The notes: a model not told the origin generated them from the letters alone. Counted from the stretch's first letter, positions 28,394 to 38,691 are shown. The stretch is DNA of 64,000 nucleotides from Scalindua sp964437425 (GCA_964437425.1 CAYTGO010000001.1:124001-188000); one strand, 5' to 3'. A program made the numbers and translations.

Positions 28394-29489
28394 AGGAGGA
28401 GCTCTCCAGGCCTCAATCTCATTTATTTTGGAGGCATTAAACAACACGGATGATATAGAGTGGTGTTTCGCTCTTTCTAAGGAAGGGTGTAAAGAGTTGG
28501 AACAATATGACATCAATCTTGCAAATTATACAGTTGAGGTTTTTGAAAAATCGCCTGCAAGAAACAGACAGAGCCGTAGAAGGCTTAACCTCATGGAGAA
28601 GGGATTTAAGCCTGATTCAGTTTTTACTTTCTTCGGACCTTCTTATGTTAAATTTGACGCTCCCCACCTATGCGGAGTTGCCGATGGATGGGTAACTCAT
28701 TCCTCTCTATTAGCTTATAAAACATTAGACTTTCCGGTAGAGTGGCTTAAGTTCTTTTTTGCATCTGTTTATAAAGGGTATTGGTATCGTAAAGCTGATG
28801 CATGGGTTGTAGAAGCTGAATGCGCAAAACGTGGTCTACACAATCGGTTTAAAATGCCTGTTTCAAAGATTGCAGTCATACCCAATAATAGTGGCCAGCT
28901 CTTCCATGAGGATAAATCTGTTTCTACTATTCCGAAAGGTGATGCTAAATTGAAAATCCTGTGTCTCTCAGCATCTTATAAACATAAAAATCTGGACATT
29001 ATCCCTTATGTTGCTTCTGAGCTTCATAAACAGAGGCCAGGCCTGAAATTTGAATTTACGATTACACTATCACAGGAAGACTCTATTTTGAAAAAACTGT
29101 TGGTTACCGCAGATTCTTTGAATGTAAGAAACTTTATTAATAATATTGGTCCGGTGTTTATTGCAGCCGCTCCTCAATTGTACAGGAGTAGCCACATTTG
29201 TTTTATTCCCTCACTGCTTGAAACATTTACTGCTAATTATCCGGAAGCTATGAGCATGGGGGTGCCTATTGTAACTACAGACCTTAATTTTGCTCATGCT
29301 ATTTGTGGTAAAGCAGCTCTCTATTATGAACCGGGTAATTCAAGTTCTGCAGCCTCTAATATAATGGCATTATTAGAAAATGAACAAACCCGTCAATACA
29401 TTGTTTTAGAAGGAAAGAAAATATTAAATCAATTACCAACTCCCTATGAAAAATATAAGCAGTATATTACCTTATTAAGAAACTTGTAA
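28359..29489 (+). CDS. Glycosyltransferase family 4
   Basis: 376 residues. MKILLNTANLIKGGALQAS is a typical GT4 N-terminus with the glycine-rich acceptor-side loop, which supports this start despite a 35-base overlap with the preceding gene. The C-terminal part has LKILCLSASYKHKNLDII and CFIPSLLETFTANYPEAMSM, where the Glu pair of the donor site lies. It is expected on the cytosolic side of the membrane, adding one residue of the repeat. Nothing in the sequence fixes donor or acceptor. Confidence 0.84.
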   Translation: MKILLNTANLIKGGALQASISFILEALNNTDDIEWCFALSKEGCKELEQYDINLANYTVEVFEKSPARNRQSRRRLNLMEKGFKPDSVFTFFGPSYVKFDAPHLCGVADGWVTHSSLLAYKTLDFPVEWLKFFFASVYKGYWYRKADAWVVEAECAKRGLHNRFKMPVSKIAVIPNNSGQLFHEDKSVSTIPKGDAKLKILCLSASYKHKNLDIIPYVASELHKQRPGLKFEFTITLSQEDSILKKLLVTADSLNVRNFINNIGPVFIAAAPQLYRSSHICFIPSLLETFTANYPEAMSMGVPIVTTDLNFAHAICGKAALYYEPGNSSSAASNIMALLENEQTRQYIVLEGKKILNQLPTPYEKYKQYITLLRNL

Positions 29490-29514
29490 ATGAATCATAG
29501 CTTGTCTAATTAAT

Positions 29515-30960
29515 ATGAATGTTTTGTTAATTTACTCATTACAGGATGCTCAATCGACGGAGAAACCTCTTTCGACACCGCAGCAAATCCAATTTGGTAT
29601 TTCATATATCTCATCTTTTTTGAAAGAAAAAGGTCATAATACCGAACTACTTATTCTGACAAGAGAAACAAAGAATTCTGTGATAGATGAATATCTGGAA
29701 AGGTTTAAACCAGAGCTTATCGGTTTTACAGCAGTTGCAACTGAATTTGATTTTGTTGCTGATATAGCAAGGTATATAAAATCACGACGCCCACATATTT
29801 ATCTATTAATTGGTGGTGTTCATGTCTCTTTGAATCCGGAAGATAGTATGTTGGAATATTTCGATGCGTTGTGTGTAGGCGAAGGAGAAGAGCCTGCTTT
29901 AGAATTAATTAATCAACTGGAGGAGGGAAAAACTCCTGCCGGCATTGCAAACCTTTGGATCAAGCGCAATAATAAAATAGAGAAAAGCCCAACAAGGCCT
30001 TTTATAAATAATATAGATAGTCTACCTTTCCCGGACAGGGAAATGTGGATTAAATGGACCGAGACTTCGGAGTTATGCTGTTCTGTTCTCCTGGGACGCG
30101 GTTGTCCTTTTCAATGTACATATTGCTGTAATCATGCGGTTAGAACTGTGAGCGAAGGAGCGTACGTCAGATTTAGAAGCCCAGAGAATGTCATCAATGA
30201 GTTGGAAGAAATTAGTTTAATGTTTCCGGAAATGGATGAAGTCTATTATGAAGTGGAAACCTTCGTTGCCAGAATCAAATGGGCCATTGATATATGTTCT
30301 GCTCTCGAAAGTTTCAATAGTAAAAGAGAGAGGCCTTTTACTTATGGAGTTAATTTAAGAGTTACGCCAAAAAGTCAGTATGAAACTCTTTTTGAAGGAA
30401 TGAAAAAGAGCAACTTTAAGTATATAAATATAGGATTGGAATCTGGTAGTGAAAGGGTGCGTAAGGAGATATTAAAACGCAATTATTCGAACGATGATAT
30501 TATTAATGCTGTTACTCTGGCCAGAAAACATGGTTTGAAGGTAAGTTTCTTTAATCTTATTGGTATTCCGGGTGAAACAGTAGATGATTTTAAAGAGACG
30601 GTTAGAGTCAATCGAATTTGTCTACCGGACAGGCACTATCTCTCTATTTTTTATCCCTATCCCGGAACCGAATTATATTTTTTATGTAAAAAGCAGGGAT
30701 TGATTGATGACAATATTAATCCGGAGCTGGAGAGAAGAAAATCTGTTTTGGATCTTAAAGGATTTAGTAGGAAGCAGATACAGAGAAGCTACATATGGTT
30801 TGATTATTACGCTTTTAAAGGCTATAGACCATTGTATAAAATTCTGGCAAGGGTTTTTTTGAGTCAAATCCATTCAAATTATTATTTGAATAGACTTTAC
30901 AATAAAATAACATGTGTTAAAGGATTCAATTTGTTAAAGAGGTTTTTAAGATCGTATTGA
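29515..30960 (+). CDS. Cobalamin-type (class B) radical SAM protein
   Basis: 481 residues. The cobalamin-type N-terminal domain (LIGFTAVATEFDFV, LLIGGVHVSLNPEDS, CVGEGEEPALEL) precedes C197, C201 and C204 (CPFQCTYC, followed by another Cys). The barrel holds INIGLESGSERV and IGIPGETVDDFKETV. It starts 25 bases after a GT4 gene and ends 15 bases before another radical SAM gene of the same type, forming a pair. The two paralogues differ substantially and likely act on different positions or substrates. Function beyond radical chemistry is unknown. Confidence 0.83.
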   Translation: MNVLLIYSLQDAQSTEKPLSTPQQIQFGISYISSFLKEKGHNTELLILTRETKNSVIDEYLERFKPELIGFTAVATEFDFVADIARYIKSRRPHIYLLIGGVHVSLNPEDSMLEYFDALCVGEGEEPALELINQLEEGKTPAGIANLWIKRNNKIEKSPTRPFINNIDSLPFPDREMWIKWTETSELCCSVLLGRGCPFQCTYCCNHAVRTVSEGAYVRFRSPENVINELEEISLMFPEMDEVYYEVETFVARIKWAIDICSALESFNSKRERPFTYGVNLRVTPKSQYETLFEGMKKSNFKYINIGLESGSERVRKEILKRNYSNDDIINAVTLARKHGLKVSFFNLIGIPGETVDDFKETVRVNRICLPDRHYLSIFYPYPGTELYFLCKKQGLIDDNINPELERRKSVLDLKGFSRKQIQRSYIWFDYYAFKGYRPLYKILARVFLSQIHSNYYLNRLYNKITCVKGFNLLKRFLRSY

Positions 30961-30975
30961 TATACAATACAGGAA

Positions 30976-32502
30976 GTGACGTTGTTGGTTGACAGGCGCT
31001 GTTCAGTAAAGATAAGAACAAAACTGTATATGAAAAAGCCAATGGTTATTAAACATAATAAAGTGCTGTTAGTAAATCCTCCATACTCAAGTATTTACAA
31101 TAATGCCAGCTCTGCTAAAGGGTGTTCTAATCCAATGAATCTGGCTTATTTGGCATCATATATTAGAGAGAAGGGGATTGAAGTGGAGATTTTCGATGCG
31201 AATGCCCTGCAAATTCCTTTTAAAAAATTATACAATAAAATGCCAAAGGATTTTGGCTTTATAGGGGTCAGCTCGTATACACCCTCCTTACATTTGTCGA
31301 TTAAGATGTTGGAAATTGCCAGAGAAATTAATCCATCTTGCAGAACAATCATTGGTGGATCTCACTTTACCGGGGACCCGATCAGTACAATGAAAAATAA
31401 TACAATTATTGATTTTGGGATAAAGAATGAAGGTGAAATTACTCTGTTCGAACTGCTAAATGCAATCTCAGGCAACAAAAAACTTAACGATATCCCCGGA
31501 TTGGTTTATCGTAATAAGAATGGTGAAATAATTAACAACGTAGACAGGCCTTTTGTAAAAGACATCGATGATTTTCCGATGCCCGCATATGACTTATTGC
31601 CAATGGATAGGTATTATTTGCCGTCTCACCATGTTTCGGTTAAGAATATTCCTACCAGGCCTTTCAGCCTTTTATTCACCTCAAGGGGATGTTATAGTAA
31701 CTGTACTTTTTGTGCTTCCAAGGTGGTGTGGAAGCAAAAAGTCAGATATCACTCTTCTGAACGGGTATTAAGTGAGATCAACTATGTAAGAAATAAATTC
31801 AATATCAAGACATTTGAATTTGCAGATGACAACTTTCTTCTAAATAAGAACAGGCTCAATATAATATTAGATGGCCTGGCCAGTAAAGAAAATGGAATTA
31901 ACTTTAACTGTCTCAGCAGGGTAGATAATATTAAAGAAGATGATATAGAGCGTTTGAAAAAAGCAGGCTGTTATCTAATCAGGTTTGGTGTGGAATCCGG
32001 TTCCCAGGAAATCCTGGACAGGATGAGAAAAAAAATCACAAAGGATCAAATCAAAATGGCTTTTAAAGCTGCAAAGGAAGTAGGCGTTGCGGCTAATGCC
32101 AGTATTATTATAGGATCTCCCGGTGAGACTAAAGATACCATTAAAGAAACTTTGGCTCTTTTGTTAGAGATTGATCCTAATATAATTAATTTCTTTTATT
32201 CCATGCCGCTTGTCGGAACTGACGTAAGAGATGAAGTCCTACAGAAGCAGCAGTTGATGAATGACGAATGGCACAATTGGGATATAATGGCGACACCGAT
32301 GGCAGTTACTGACAAAATGGAATTAGATGAAATAATAGAAGCGCAAAAAATGTTTTATAGAAAATACTATTTTCGGCCAACTTATATACTAAAGAAACTA
32401 ATCCAAATCAGAAGTCTTGCGATCTTAATGAAATATTTTAAAGGATTTATGACCGCCTTAAGGCTAACTTTGAAACCTCAATACAAAAATAAAAATGCTT
32501 AA
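30976..32502 (+). CDS. Cobalamin-type (class B) radical SAM protein
   Basis: Up to 508 residues; the start is uncertain. GTG 30976 gives the longest form, but AGGAAG at 30971-30976 would better serve TTG 30982 or 30985, and ATG 31030 gives a more usual N-terminus just before KVLLVNPPYSS. The domain order is B12-binding-like (IGVSSYTPSLHLS, IIGGSHFTGDP, IKNEGEITLFEL), then C239, C243 and C246 (CYSNCTFC), then IRFGVESGSQEIL and IIGSPGETKD. The C-terminus is basic, with possible membrane contact. It overlaps the next gene by 8 bases. The substrate is unknown. Confidence 0.82.
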   Translation: MTLLVDRRCSVKIRTKLYMKKPMVIKHNKVLLVNPPYSSIYNNASSAKGCSNPMNLAYLASYIREKGIEVEIFDANALQIPFKKLYNKMPKDFGFIGVSSYTPSLHLSIKMLEIAREINPSCRTIIGGSHFTGDPISTMKNNTIIDFGIKNEGEITLFELLNAISGNKKLNDIPGLVYRNKNGEIINNVDRPFVKDIDDFPMPAYDLLPMDRYYLPSHHVSVKNIPTRPFSLLFTSRGCYSNCTFCASKVVWKQKVRYHSSERVLSEINYVRNKFNIKTFEFADDNFLLNKNRLNIILDGLASKENGINFNCLSRVDNIKEDDIERLKKAGCYLIRFGVESGSQEILDRMRKKITKDQIKMAFKAAKEVGVAANASIIIGSPGETKDTIKETLALLLEIDPNIINFFYSMPLVGTDVRDEVLQKQQLMNDEWHNWDIMATPMAVTDKMELDEIIEAQKMFYRKYYFRPTYILKKLIQIRSLAILMKYFKGFMTALRLTLKPQYKNKNA

Positions 32503-33409
32503 AAATAAAGAAAAAGTTTCAATAATAATTCCTGTTTTTAATGAGGAGCAGTCGATAGCCCAAACTGTATCAGAGATTAAAAAGATTGACCTGCTTGATG
32601 AGATAATTATTGTCAATGATGGGTCTACAGATAATAGTTTAGCTAAAATTAAAGAAATAGAGGGAGTAAAGGTAATATCACATGATAGAAATATAGGATA
32701 TGGCGCATCTTTGAAAACCGGAGCAAAAAACGCGTTGGGCGAGATTTTAGTGATTATAGATTGCGACGGTTCTTACCCTGTTGAAAGCATTACTACTTTG
32801 TTAGAATTTATTTCGGATTATGATATGGTGGTGGGAGCAAGGGTGGGAAAGAAAGTTAAGATTCCATTGATCAGAAAGCCGGCCAAATACTGTCTAAATT
32901 TACTGGCAAATATTCTCACAAATTCACGTATTCCTGATTTAAATTCCGGATTAAGAGTTTTCAGAAGATCAGCCTTTGCTGAACGTGAATATCTACTGCC
33001 TGACGGGTTTTCATTGACTACAACTATTACGATAGCTTATTTAAGCGATAATAGAAGGGTTAAATATGTGCCTATTGACTACCACAAAAGGGAAGGTTCC
33101 TCGAAAATAAGACCTATTAGAGACACTTTAGATTTCTTTACCCTAATCGTTTCACTGGTTTTCTATTTTAATCCGTTAAAGGTAACTATGCCTCTTAGTA
33201 TATTACTATTTTCAGTCGGGTTATTACACTTTGCTTATAATGCAATTAAAAATAGTAACGTAACCGAGATGTCAGTTCTCATTTTGCTTTCTGGAGGTAT
33301 GCTTTTTATTATTGGTCTTCTGGCGGATATGATTGTCAAGATTAACAAAAAAACCCATAAGATCTATTCTGAAAAAAACAGAGAGGGCAACAGAGAGAAC
33401 AACAGCTAG
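32495..33409 (+). CDS. Polyprenyl-phosphate glycosyltransferase, DPM1-like GT2
   Basis: 304 residues. The catalytic GT-A domain begins VSIIIPVFNEEQSI, with IVNDGSTDNSL and the IIDCDGSYP metal site, all features of the dolichol-phosphate mannosyltransferase-like group. Two hydrophobic helices follow at about residues 225-285. Members move a sugar from a nucleotide donor to polyprenyl phosphate on the cytosolic face, giving a lipid-linked donor for periplasmic GT-C enzymes. A GT-C protein is two genes downstream (34244), so the pair may add a side-chain sugar after flipping. It overlaps the preceding radical SAM gene by 8 bases. Confidence 0.85.
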   Translation: MLKNKEKVSIIIPVFNEEQSIAQTVSEIKKIDLLDEIIIVNDGSTDNSLAKIKEIEGVKVISHDRNIGYGASLKTGAKNALGEILVIIDCDGSYPVESITTLLEFISDYDMVVGARVGKKVKIPLIRKPAKYCLNLLANILTNSRIPDLNSGLRVFRRSAFAEREYLLPDGFSLTTTITIAYLSDNRRVKYVPIDYHKREGSSKIRPIRDTLDFFTLIVSLVFYFNPLKVTMPLSILLFSVGLLHFAYNAIKNSNVTEMSVLILLSGGMLFIIGLLADMIVKINKKTHKIYSEKNREGNRENNS

Positions 33410-33664
33410 TCTGATACGGTTCGTCCATATAACGTGCAATTCAAAAAGTACTGAATATTGGGAATTGGATCTGTAATTTCAATATTATTAACATTTGAGC
33501 TTTCTTATTCGTTATTCCTTGTTCAATATCCGGTATTCATTAACACATTCCAATTTACATTTATGAATGCGGACAAATAAATACACGCCGCAACACAATT
33601 AACTTTTGAATTAAATTTGTGAAATAGTCACATAATCAGTTGGAGAATTATTAATTGAAATTGA
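33410..33664. other. Intergenic stretch, nothing recognisable
   Basis: About 255 bases of AT-rich sequence between the DPM1-like gene and the ribosome site of the acetyltransferase. I see no open frame of note, no strong hairpin with T-run and no repeat shared with the rest of the window. A promoter here is possible but I cannot point to one. Confidence 0.3.
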
Positions 33665-33676
33665 AGAGGGACCGTT

Positions 33677-34201
33677 TTGTTTTGCTCCTGGATAAAATAT
33701 TTTAATACTGTTGCTGCAGAAAGAGAAAAACAAGGCTTTTCAGCTAAGGTAAGACTCTTGATTAGATATTTTTTCAGTAACTATCTGCTTTCTGAGCTGG
33801 CAGCTCATGCTCCTAACCCTTTAGTTCCATTTCTTCATAAACTGCGTGGAGTGAAGATTGCCGGAGACGTGTTTATTGATAGATCTGTGAAAATTGATGA
33901 TGCATTTCCGGAATTGCTGACAATAGAGAATCAGGTGAGGCTTACTCCTGGAGTAACAATTATGACTCATGTATCTGCCGGGGGTCATTTAAAAGAAAGC
34001 GGAATTTTGCCATTTGTAAAGGAACCGGTAGTAATCAGTCGATATGCTTTCATAGGGGTAAATAGTACAATTCTTCCCGGTGTTACGATTGGTGAGGGTG
34101 CTGTTGTTGGGGCTGGTTCTGTTGTCCTCAAAGACGTTGAACCATATACTTTATTTGCAGGGAACCCAGCTAAGTTAATAAAAAAACTAAAATGTGTCTA
34201 G
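33677..34201 (+). CDS. Left-handed beta-helix acyltransferase (hexapeptide family)
   Basis: 174 residues. The C-terminal half shows the hexapeptide pattern: FIGVNSTILPGVTIGEGAVV, then GAGSVVLKDVEPYTLFAGNP, which closes with the FAGNPAK motif typical of serine/sugar O- and N-acetyltransferases. It should transfer an acetyl group from acetyl-CoA to a sugar hydroxyl or amine, as a soluble trimer. The start is TTG 33677, served by AGAGGG at 33665-33670; no ATG is available before the conserved region. It lies between a DPM1-like GT2 and a GT-C transferase. Confidence 0.86.
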   Translation: MFCSWIKYFNTVAAEREKQGFSAKVRLLIRYFFSNYLLSELAAHAPNPLVPFLHKLRGVKIAGDVFIDRSVKIDDAFPELLTIENQVRLTPGVTIMTHVSAGGHLKESGILPFVKEPVVISRYAFIGVNSTILPGVTIGEGAVVGAGSVVLKDVEPYTLFAGNPAKLIKKLKCV

Positions 34202-34243
34202 CTTGTGCTGTGGTAGGAATCAAGGAATATAATCCAAAATAAT

Positions 34244-35530
34244 ATGGATAAAACAGTGGTAACTTCAGGATGGAGTAAAAGAAGAACTGTTCTATGTATG
34301 GTGATAGTTTTTGTTTTAGTATCTTTTTTCAGAGTTGGTTACATCTGCATGTCTAAGACTACAAAAGGGGGAGGGGGTCCTGATTCATTAACATATTTCA
34401 AGTATTCAGAGATTTTCCTGAATGGAGAGTTTATGGAATTAACCAATGTGCCTAAAATAGACAGGAGAATTGCTGAGCGCCCCGGTTATCCAATATTTAT
34501 TGCACTTGTGAGATCTCTCTTTGGCAAAGACTTTGCGTCCTTAAATAATTACAATACGTTTCGTCATGTTTTAAGAATTATTGCTTTCTTAACGTATGCT
34601 TTGTGCGCCGTTCTGTCCTACTATATTGTATTGAAAGTATTTGGTTGGAAAGTCTCTATACTTTCCATGCCTTTTATGATTGGTTCCGCTTCAACGGCAT
34701 TCTGGTGTCATTGGCAATTAACAGAGTCACTGTTTACTTCGTTGCTCCTTCTCTCAATCTCAGGAATTATATTGTTCGCAATAAGTGAACATAAGAGCTT
34801 TCTTATTCTGATTTTATCTGGATTAGCTTTCGGATTTGCTTCACTGACCCGTCAGGTTCTATTCCCAATGATTTTGTTTATCGTTATATGGTTTTTAATT
34901 TATGGCTTCAAAAGTAATAGAAGAAGAGTTTACATTCAGGCTTGCCTGGTCTTTGTATTACCCGCTTTACTATTGTATGGAGGGTGGATGGTACGCAACG
35001 TTATAGTTACCGGTAAGACATATTCTACAATCTTAAGAGCAGGAGACAAGATGAATCATAGCATCTTTAGAGTGAATACTCGAAGAGGAATTGATTGGAA
35101 TTCTCAGAACGTAGATGAGAAGAAGGAAGTGTTTTTGCGGGAATATTCAAACAGGCCTTTCACACAAAAAGTATTAGATATTGGCAAGGGAATGTTTATT
35201 AAATCCTGTGAGTTCCTGCAAATAAGGCCTCTAGGAACGCACCAGACATTCTGGAACAGCATCTGGATTAAGTACTACGTCATTTATAATGCCGTTACGT
35301 TTTTGCTTATGCTGGTTTCACTGTTTTTCATAAATAGAGAAAAAACGGGCATAGGATTGCTCCTCTGGCTTATTATCTTTTATTTTGTAGTTGTTCATGC
35401 TGTCCTGATGGTAGGAGGAGGTATTTTTGCGCGTTATAGAGTTCCCATAGAACCTTATATGTCGATGTTGGCGGCTTATGGTTTGTCCCGGTTATACCTA
35501 ATCTTTAGAAAAAAGGAATTGGCTTTATGA
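34244..35530 (+). CDS. GT-C membrane glycosyltransferase (ArnT/PMT, GT39-like)
   Basis: 428 residues with about nine or ten hydrophobic helices. After the first helix a periplasmic loop carries GGGGPDSLTYFKYSE and AERPGYPIFIALV, matching the acidic residue and the RPGYP motif of GT39/ArnT-type enzymes, which use polyprenyl-phosphate sugars outside the membrane. The DPM1-like GT2 at 32495 can supply such a donor. The likely job is adding a sugar to the glycan or to a lipid in the periplasm. The stop overlaps the following GT4 start (ATGA at 35527). Confidence 0.8.
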   Translation: MDKTVVTSGWSKRRTVLCMVIVFVLVSFFRVGYICMSKTTKGGGGPDSLTYFKYSEIFLNGEFMELTNVPKIDRRIAERPGYPIFIALVRSLFGKDFASLNNYNTFRHVLRIIAFLTYALCAVLSYYIVLKVFGWKVSILSMPFMIGSASTAFWCHWQLTESLFTSLLLLSISGIILFAISEHKSFLILILSGLAFGFASLTRQVLFPMILFIVIWFLIYGFKSNRRRVYIQACLVFVLPALLLYGGWMVRNVIVTGKTYSTILRAGDKMNHSIFRVNTRRGIDWNSQNVDEKKEVFLREYSNRPFTQKVLDIGKGMFIKSCEFLQIRPLGTHQTFWNSIWIKYYVIYNAVTFLLMLVSLFFINREKTGIGLLLWLIIFYFVVVHAVLMVGGGIFARYRVPIEPYMSMLAAYGLSRLYLIFRKKELAL

Positions 35531-36690
35531 GGGTTCTGGAAATTATCCCTATCCCTTTTTTTACCGCTCGTGGAACAGGTTTCAGTTCTTTCAACAGGAC
35601 AAAGGTAATGTCGGAGTTAGGGCATGCAGTAGATATTATTACATTGCCCTATGGGGAAGATATAAAGTTGAGGAATGTAAACCTATATAGAGTTTTAAAG
35701 ATCCCTCTCTTCAAAAGAATAAAGATGGGTCCATCTCTGGGAAAATATCTGTATAACATTTTGCTTTTTATAAAAGCACTCAAGATGATGATATGCAGAA
35801 GATATGATTGTCTGCATTTACATGGTGAAACTGTTTATTACGGACTGATACTTAAGTTTTTATTCAATGTAAAAATATTGCATGACTTTCATAATAGTAT
35901 ACCTGTAGATTATAAAAACTACATACCTGAAGCCAATCCTCTCTTCATAAAAGTACTCTCCATCATGGAGCAATTTGCTTTGAAGCATAGCGACATAATA
36001 ATTGTTATCTGTCCGGAACTTAAAAAAATGATTACTAATGTGTCGTCTGATAAGGTTTTTATTGTAGAAAATTATAGTTTGAAACCGAAAGCCGGCATTA
36101 AGAAGGGTGATACAATAAAGGTTAGAAATACATTAGGTTTAGAGGAGGGAGAAAAATTGGTAACTTATGCCGGTTCATTTGGTACCAACCAGTCTCTTGA
36201 GATTTTTATTCACTCAATCCCAAAGATAATAGAAAAGATGAGCCGTGTGAAGTTTTTACTGGTAGGTGGAGAAGATGATGAGGCGGAAAGGCTTAAGGAA
36301 ATTACTACTAATCTTGGTATAGAAAGTTTTGTTTTCTTTGAAGGTAAGAAGTCACTTGACGGAATATGGGTTTATATGGATGCTTCAGATCTGCTGGTCT
36401 CCTCTATGATGCGGGGAAGAAATACTCCATCTAAAATATATTCATACATGGCTACGGGAAAACCAATAGTAGTGACTGACAGCATTCCTCATACTCAGGT
36501 TGTGGATAGTACAATGGCTATGATAGTAGAGCCCGAACCGGAATCATTTGCCCATGCTATTATTTATCTATTGAACAATGAAGAATTTGCAATTAAATTG
36601 ACATGTAAAGCGATAGAGCAGGTGGAGAAAAAGTATAGTTATAGGAACTTTTTTGAAAATACTAGGATGGCTCTTAATGCAATCGAATAA
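35527..36690 (+). CDS. Glycosyltransferase family 4
   Basis: 387 residues. It begins MRVLEIIPIPFFTARGTG, has the CLHLHGE strand in the acceptor domain and LVTYAGSFGTNQSLEIFI at the start of the donor domain, then RGRNTPSKIYSYMATGKPIVV near residue 310. In this last segment Lys/Tyr replace the more usual Glu pattern partly, as in some GT4 subgroups. It is coupled to the GT-C gene by ATGA overlap. Its sugar specificity is unknown. Confidence 0.83.
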   Translation: MRVLEIIPIPFFTARGTGFSSFNRTKVMSELGHAVDIITLPYGEDIKLRNVNLYRVLKIPLFKRIKMGPSLGKYLYNILLFIKALKMMICRRYDCLHLHGETVYYGLILKFLFNVKILHDFHNSIPVDYKNYIPEANPLFIKVLSIMEQFALKHSDIIIVICPELKKMITNVSSDKVFIVENYSLKPKAGIKKGDTIKVRNTLGLEEGEKLVTYAGSFGTNQSLEIFIHSIPKIIEKMSRVKFLLVGGEDDEAERLKEITTNLGIESFVFFEGKKSLDGIWVYMDASDLLVSSMMRGRNTPSKIYSYMATGKPIVVTDSIPHTQVVDSTMAMIVEPEPESFAHAIIYLLNNEEFAIKLTCKAIEQVEKKYSYRNFFENTRMALNAIE

Positions 36691-36813
36691 AGCTTGGACA
36701 GGGCGGAGGCTGCAACAGAATAGTTATACCGCCATGGGGGCTGCTTTAAAAGTTATGCAACAGGAAACACGAATTCAACTCTTTCCAAATTATACCGGAC
36801 TTGACTATTTAAA

Positions 36814-38691
36814 ATGTGTGGGATTCTAGGAGTTGCCGCTGATTATTCACTGGCAGAACCCTTGTTTGACAGGATGCTGGATAGCATGGTGCATAGGGGG
36901 CCTGATGACAGGGGCACATTCCATGAAAATGGTGTCTCTTTAGGGATAAGGAGGTTGCGGGTAATTGACCCGGAACATGGGGTGCAACCTATATACAATG
37001 AAGAGAGGTCAAAGGTTATCGTCTTTAATGGTGAACTTTATAATTTTAAAGAATTACATGAAGAATTAGTCATCCTTGGCCATGTCTTTAAAACTTCCAG
37101 TGATACGGAAGTAATAATTCACTCATATGAGGAATGGGGTTCAGATTGCCTTTACCGTTTTAATGGAATGTTTAGTTTCGCAATTTATGATCGTGAAAAG
37201 AGATCACTGTTTCTCGCAAGAGATCGTATAGGAATTAAACCACTGTTTTATTCTCACCATAAAAATGTTTTCAGGTTTAGTTCGGAGCTGAGAGCTTTTG
37301 CTGAAGATCCGGCTTTTCCGCGAGAGGTTGATTCCAGGGCTCTGGATTGTTATCTCTCCTTTGGTCAGATAGCCTCTCCGCTTTCTATTTATAAGCACGC
37401 CTTTCGATTACCTGCAGGCCATTACCTTGAATTTACAGGTACTAAATATGTAATTAAACAATACTGGGATATCCCGGTGGAAATAGAAAACGATTGGAAT
37501 TATGAGGATGCGGCTGAAGAGTTAAGATATAGGTTTAAAATGTCAGTTCGACGAAGATTAATTTCTGATGTCCCGCTTGGTGCTTTTCTCAGTGGAGGAA
37601 TCGATTCAAGTTGCGTGGTAGGGCAAATGGCTGAAATTAGTGATAAGCCGGTTGAGACTTTTTCTGTCGGATTTAACACTCGTGGTTTTGATGAATTAAA
37701 TTATTCTAATGCTGTTGCACGAAAGCATAAAACTAATCACAGAGAGTGTTTATTAGAATCTGACACATTGGAAATTATGAATTCTGTGCTGAATTCACTG
37801 GATGAACCATTGGTAGATACTTCAATTATTCCGACATATCTGGTTTCTAAGAAAGCAAGAGAATATGTTACTGTCGCATTAAGCGGAGATGGCGGGGACG
37901 AGCTTTTTGGGGGTTATGAGCAATATAGTGCTGATCGAATAGCATCAGGAATGGAATGGATTCCAAAGCTTTTTATTCAGTGTTTCCAGCAGTCTGTAAA
38001 CAAAATCCCGTTCACGGACCAGAAGAAAGGGGTAATCAACAAGCTCAAAAGATACTCCAATGGTTTGAGTGAAGATAAACGTTTAAGACACTTAAGATGG
38101 ATGACTTACTTTTCACAAGAACTTAAAAGAGAATTATATACTGATGAATTTAAAGAAGAAATCCTTGGATTAGATTCTCCCTATTGTTTTGTACAACAGT
38201 ACTTTGAAAGGTATACCGTTAATGCTACGAGTGAAGGTCTTACAGGTGTCGATCTGAAAATGTGGCTAGTGGACGATATCTTAACAAAAGTAGACCGCAT
38301 GAGTATGCTTAACTCACTTGAGGTGAGAGTTCCTTTCCTGGACCACGAGCTTGTTGAATTTGTTACTAGACTGCCTAATCATATTCGGTTCCATAAAGGT
38401 ATAAGGAAAGGCCTGTGCAAAGATGCCATGAAGGATCTTTTGCCTGATGAAGTTTTAAATCGAAAGGAGAAACAGGGTTTCTCTTTTCCATTGAGAATAT
38501 GGTCTCAAGAGCAACTCCGTGACAGTTTCGATTTAAGCCTGATCAGTGATTTAAGCCTTGGGGGTCGCATAAAAAAGGATAAGGTTGAACAAATCTTCAG
38601 GTCAAACCCAGCGTCACCTGATAACAATACTCTATGGCGTTGGACGCTTCTCATTCTGTTTAAGTGGTATGATAATTTTATTATTAGATAG
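36814..38691 (+). CDS. asnB: Asparagine synthase (glutamine-hydrolysing) family amidotransferase
   Basis: 625 residues with both domains. Cys2 of MCGILGVA is the glutaminase nucleophile after Met removal; HRGPDDRG and the NGELYNF loop follow. The ATP-binding domain has SGGIDSS starting at about residue 260 and SGDGGDELFGGY further on. It uses glutamine and ATP to amidate a carboxylate. A second full copy lies at 52365 and a third end at the window start, so a role in amidating uronic acids or aminoacyl groups of the glycan is more likely than bulk asparagine synthesis. A 123-base gap precedes the gene. Confidence 0.9.
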   Translation: MCGILGVAADYSLAEPLFDRMLDSMVHRGPDDRGTFHENGVSLGIRRLRVIDPEHGVQPIYNEERSKVIVFNGELYNFKELHEELVILGHVFKTSSDTEVIIHSYEEWGSDCLYRFNGMFSFAIYDREKRSLFLARDRIGIKPLFYSHHKNVFRFSSELRAFAEDPAFPREVDSRALDCYLSFGQIASPLSIYKHAFRLPAGHYLEFTGTKYVIKQYWDIPVEIENDWNYEDAAEELRYRFKMSVRRRLISDVPLGAFLSGGIDSSCVVGQMAEISDKPVETFSVGFNTRGFDELNYSNAVARKHKTNHRECLLESDTLEIMNSVLNSLDEPLVDTSIIPTYLVSKKAREYVTVALSGDGGDELFGGYEQYSADRIASGMEWIPKLFIQCFQQSVNKIPFTDQKKGVINKLKRYSNGLSEDKRLRHLRWMTYFSQELKRELYTDEFKEEILGLDSPYCFVQQYFERYTVNATSEGLTGVDLKMWLVDDILTKVDRMSMLNSLEVRVPFLDHELVEFVTRLPNHIRFHKGIRKGLCKDAMKDLLPDEVLNRKEKQGFSFPLRIWSQEQLRDSFDLSLISDLSLGGRIKKDKVEQIFRSNPASPDNNTLWRWTLLILFKWYDNFIIR

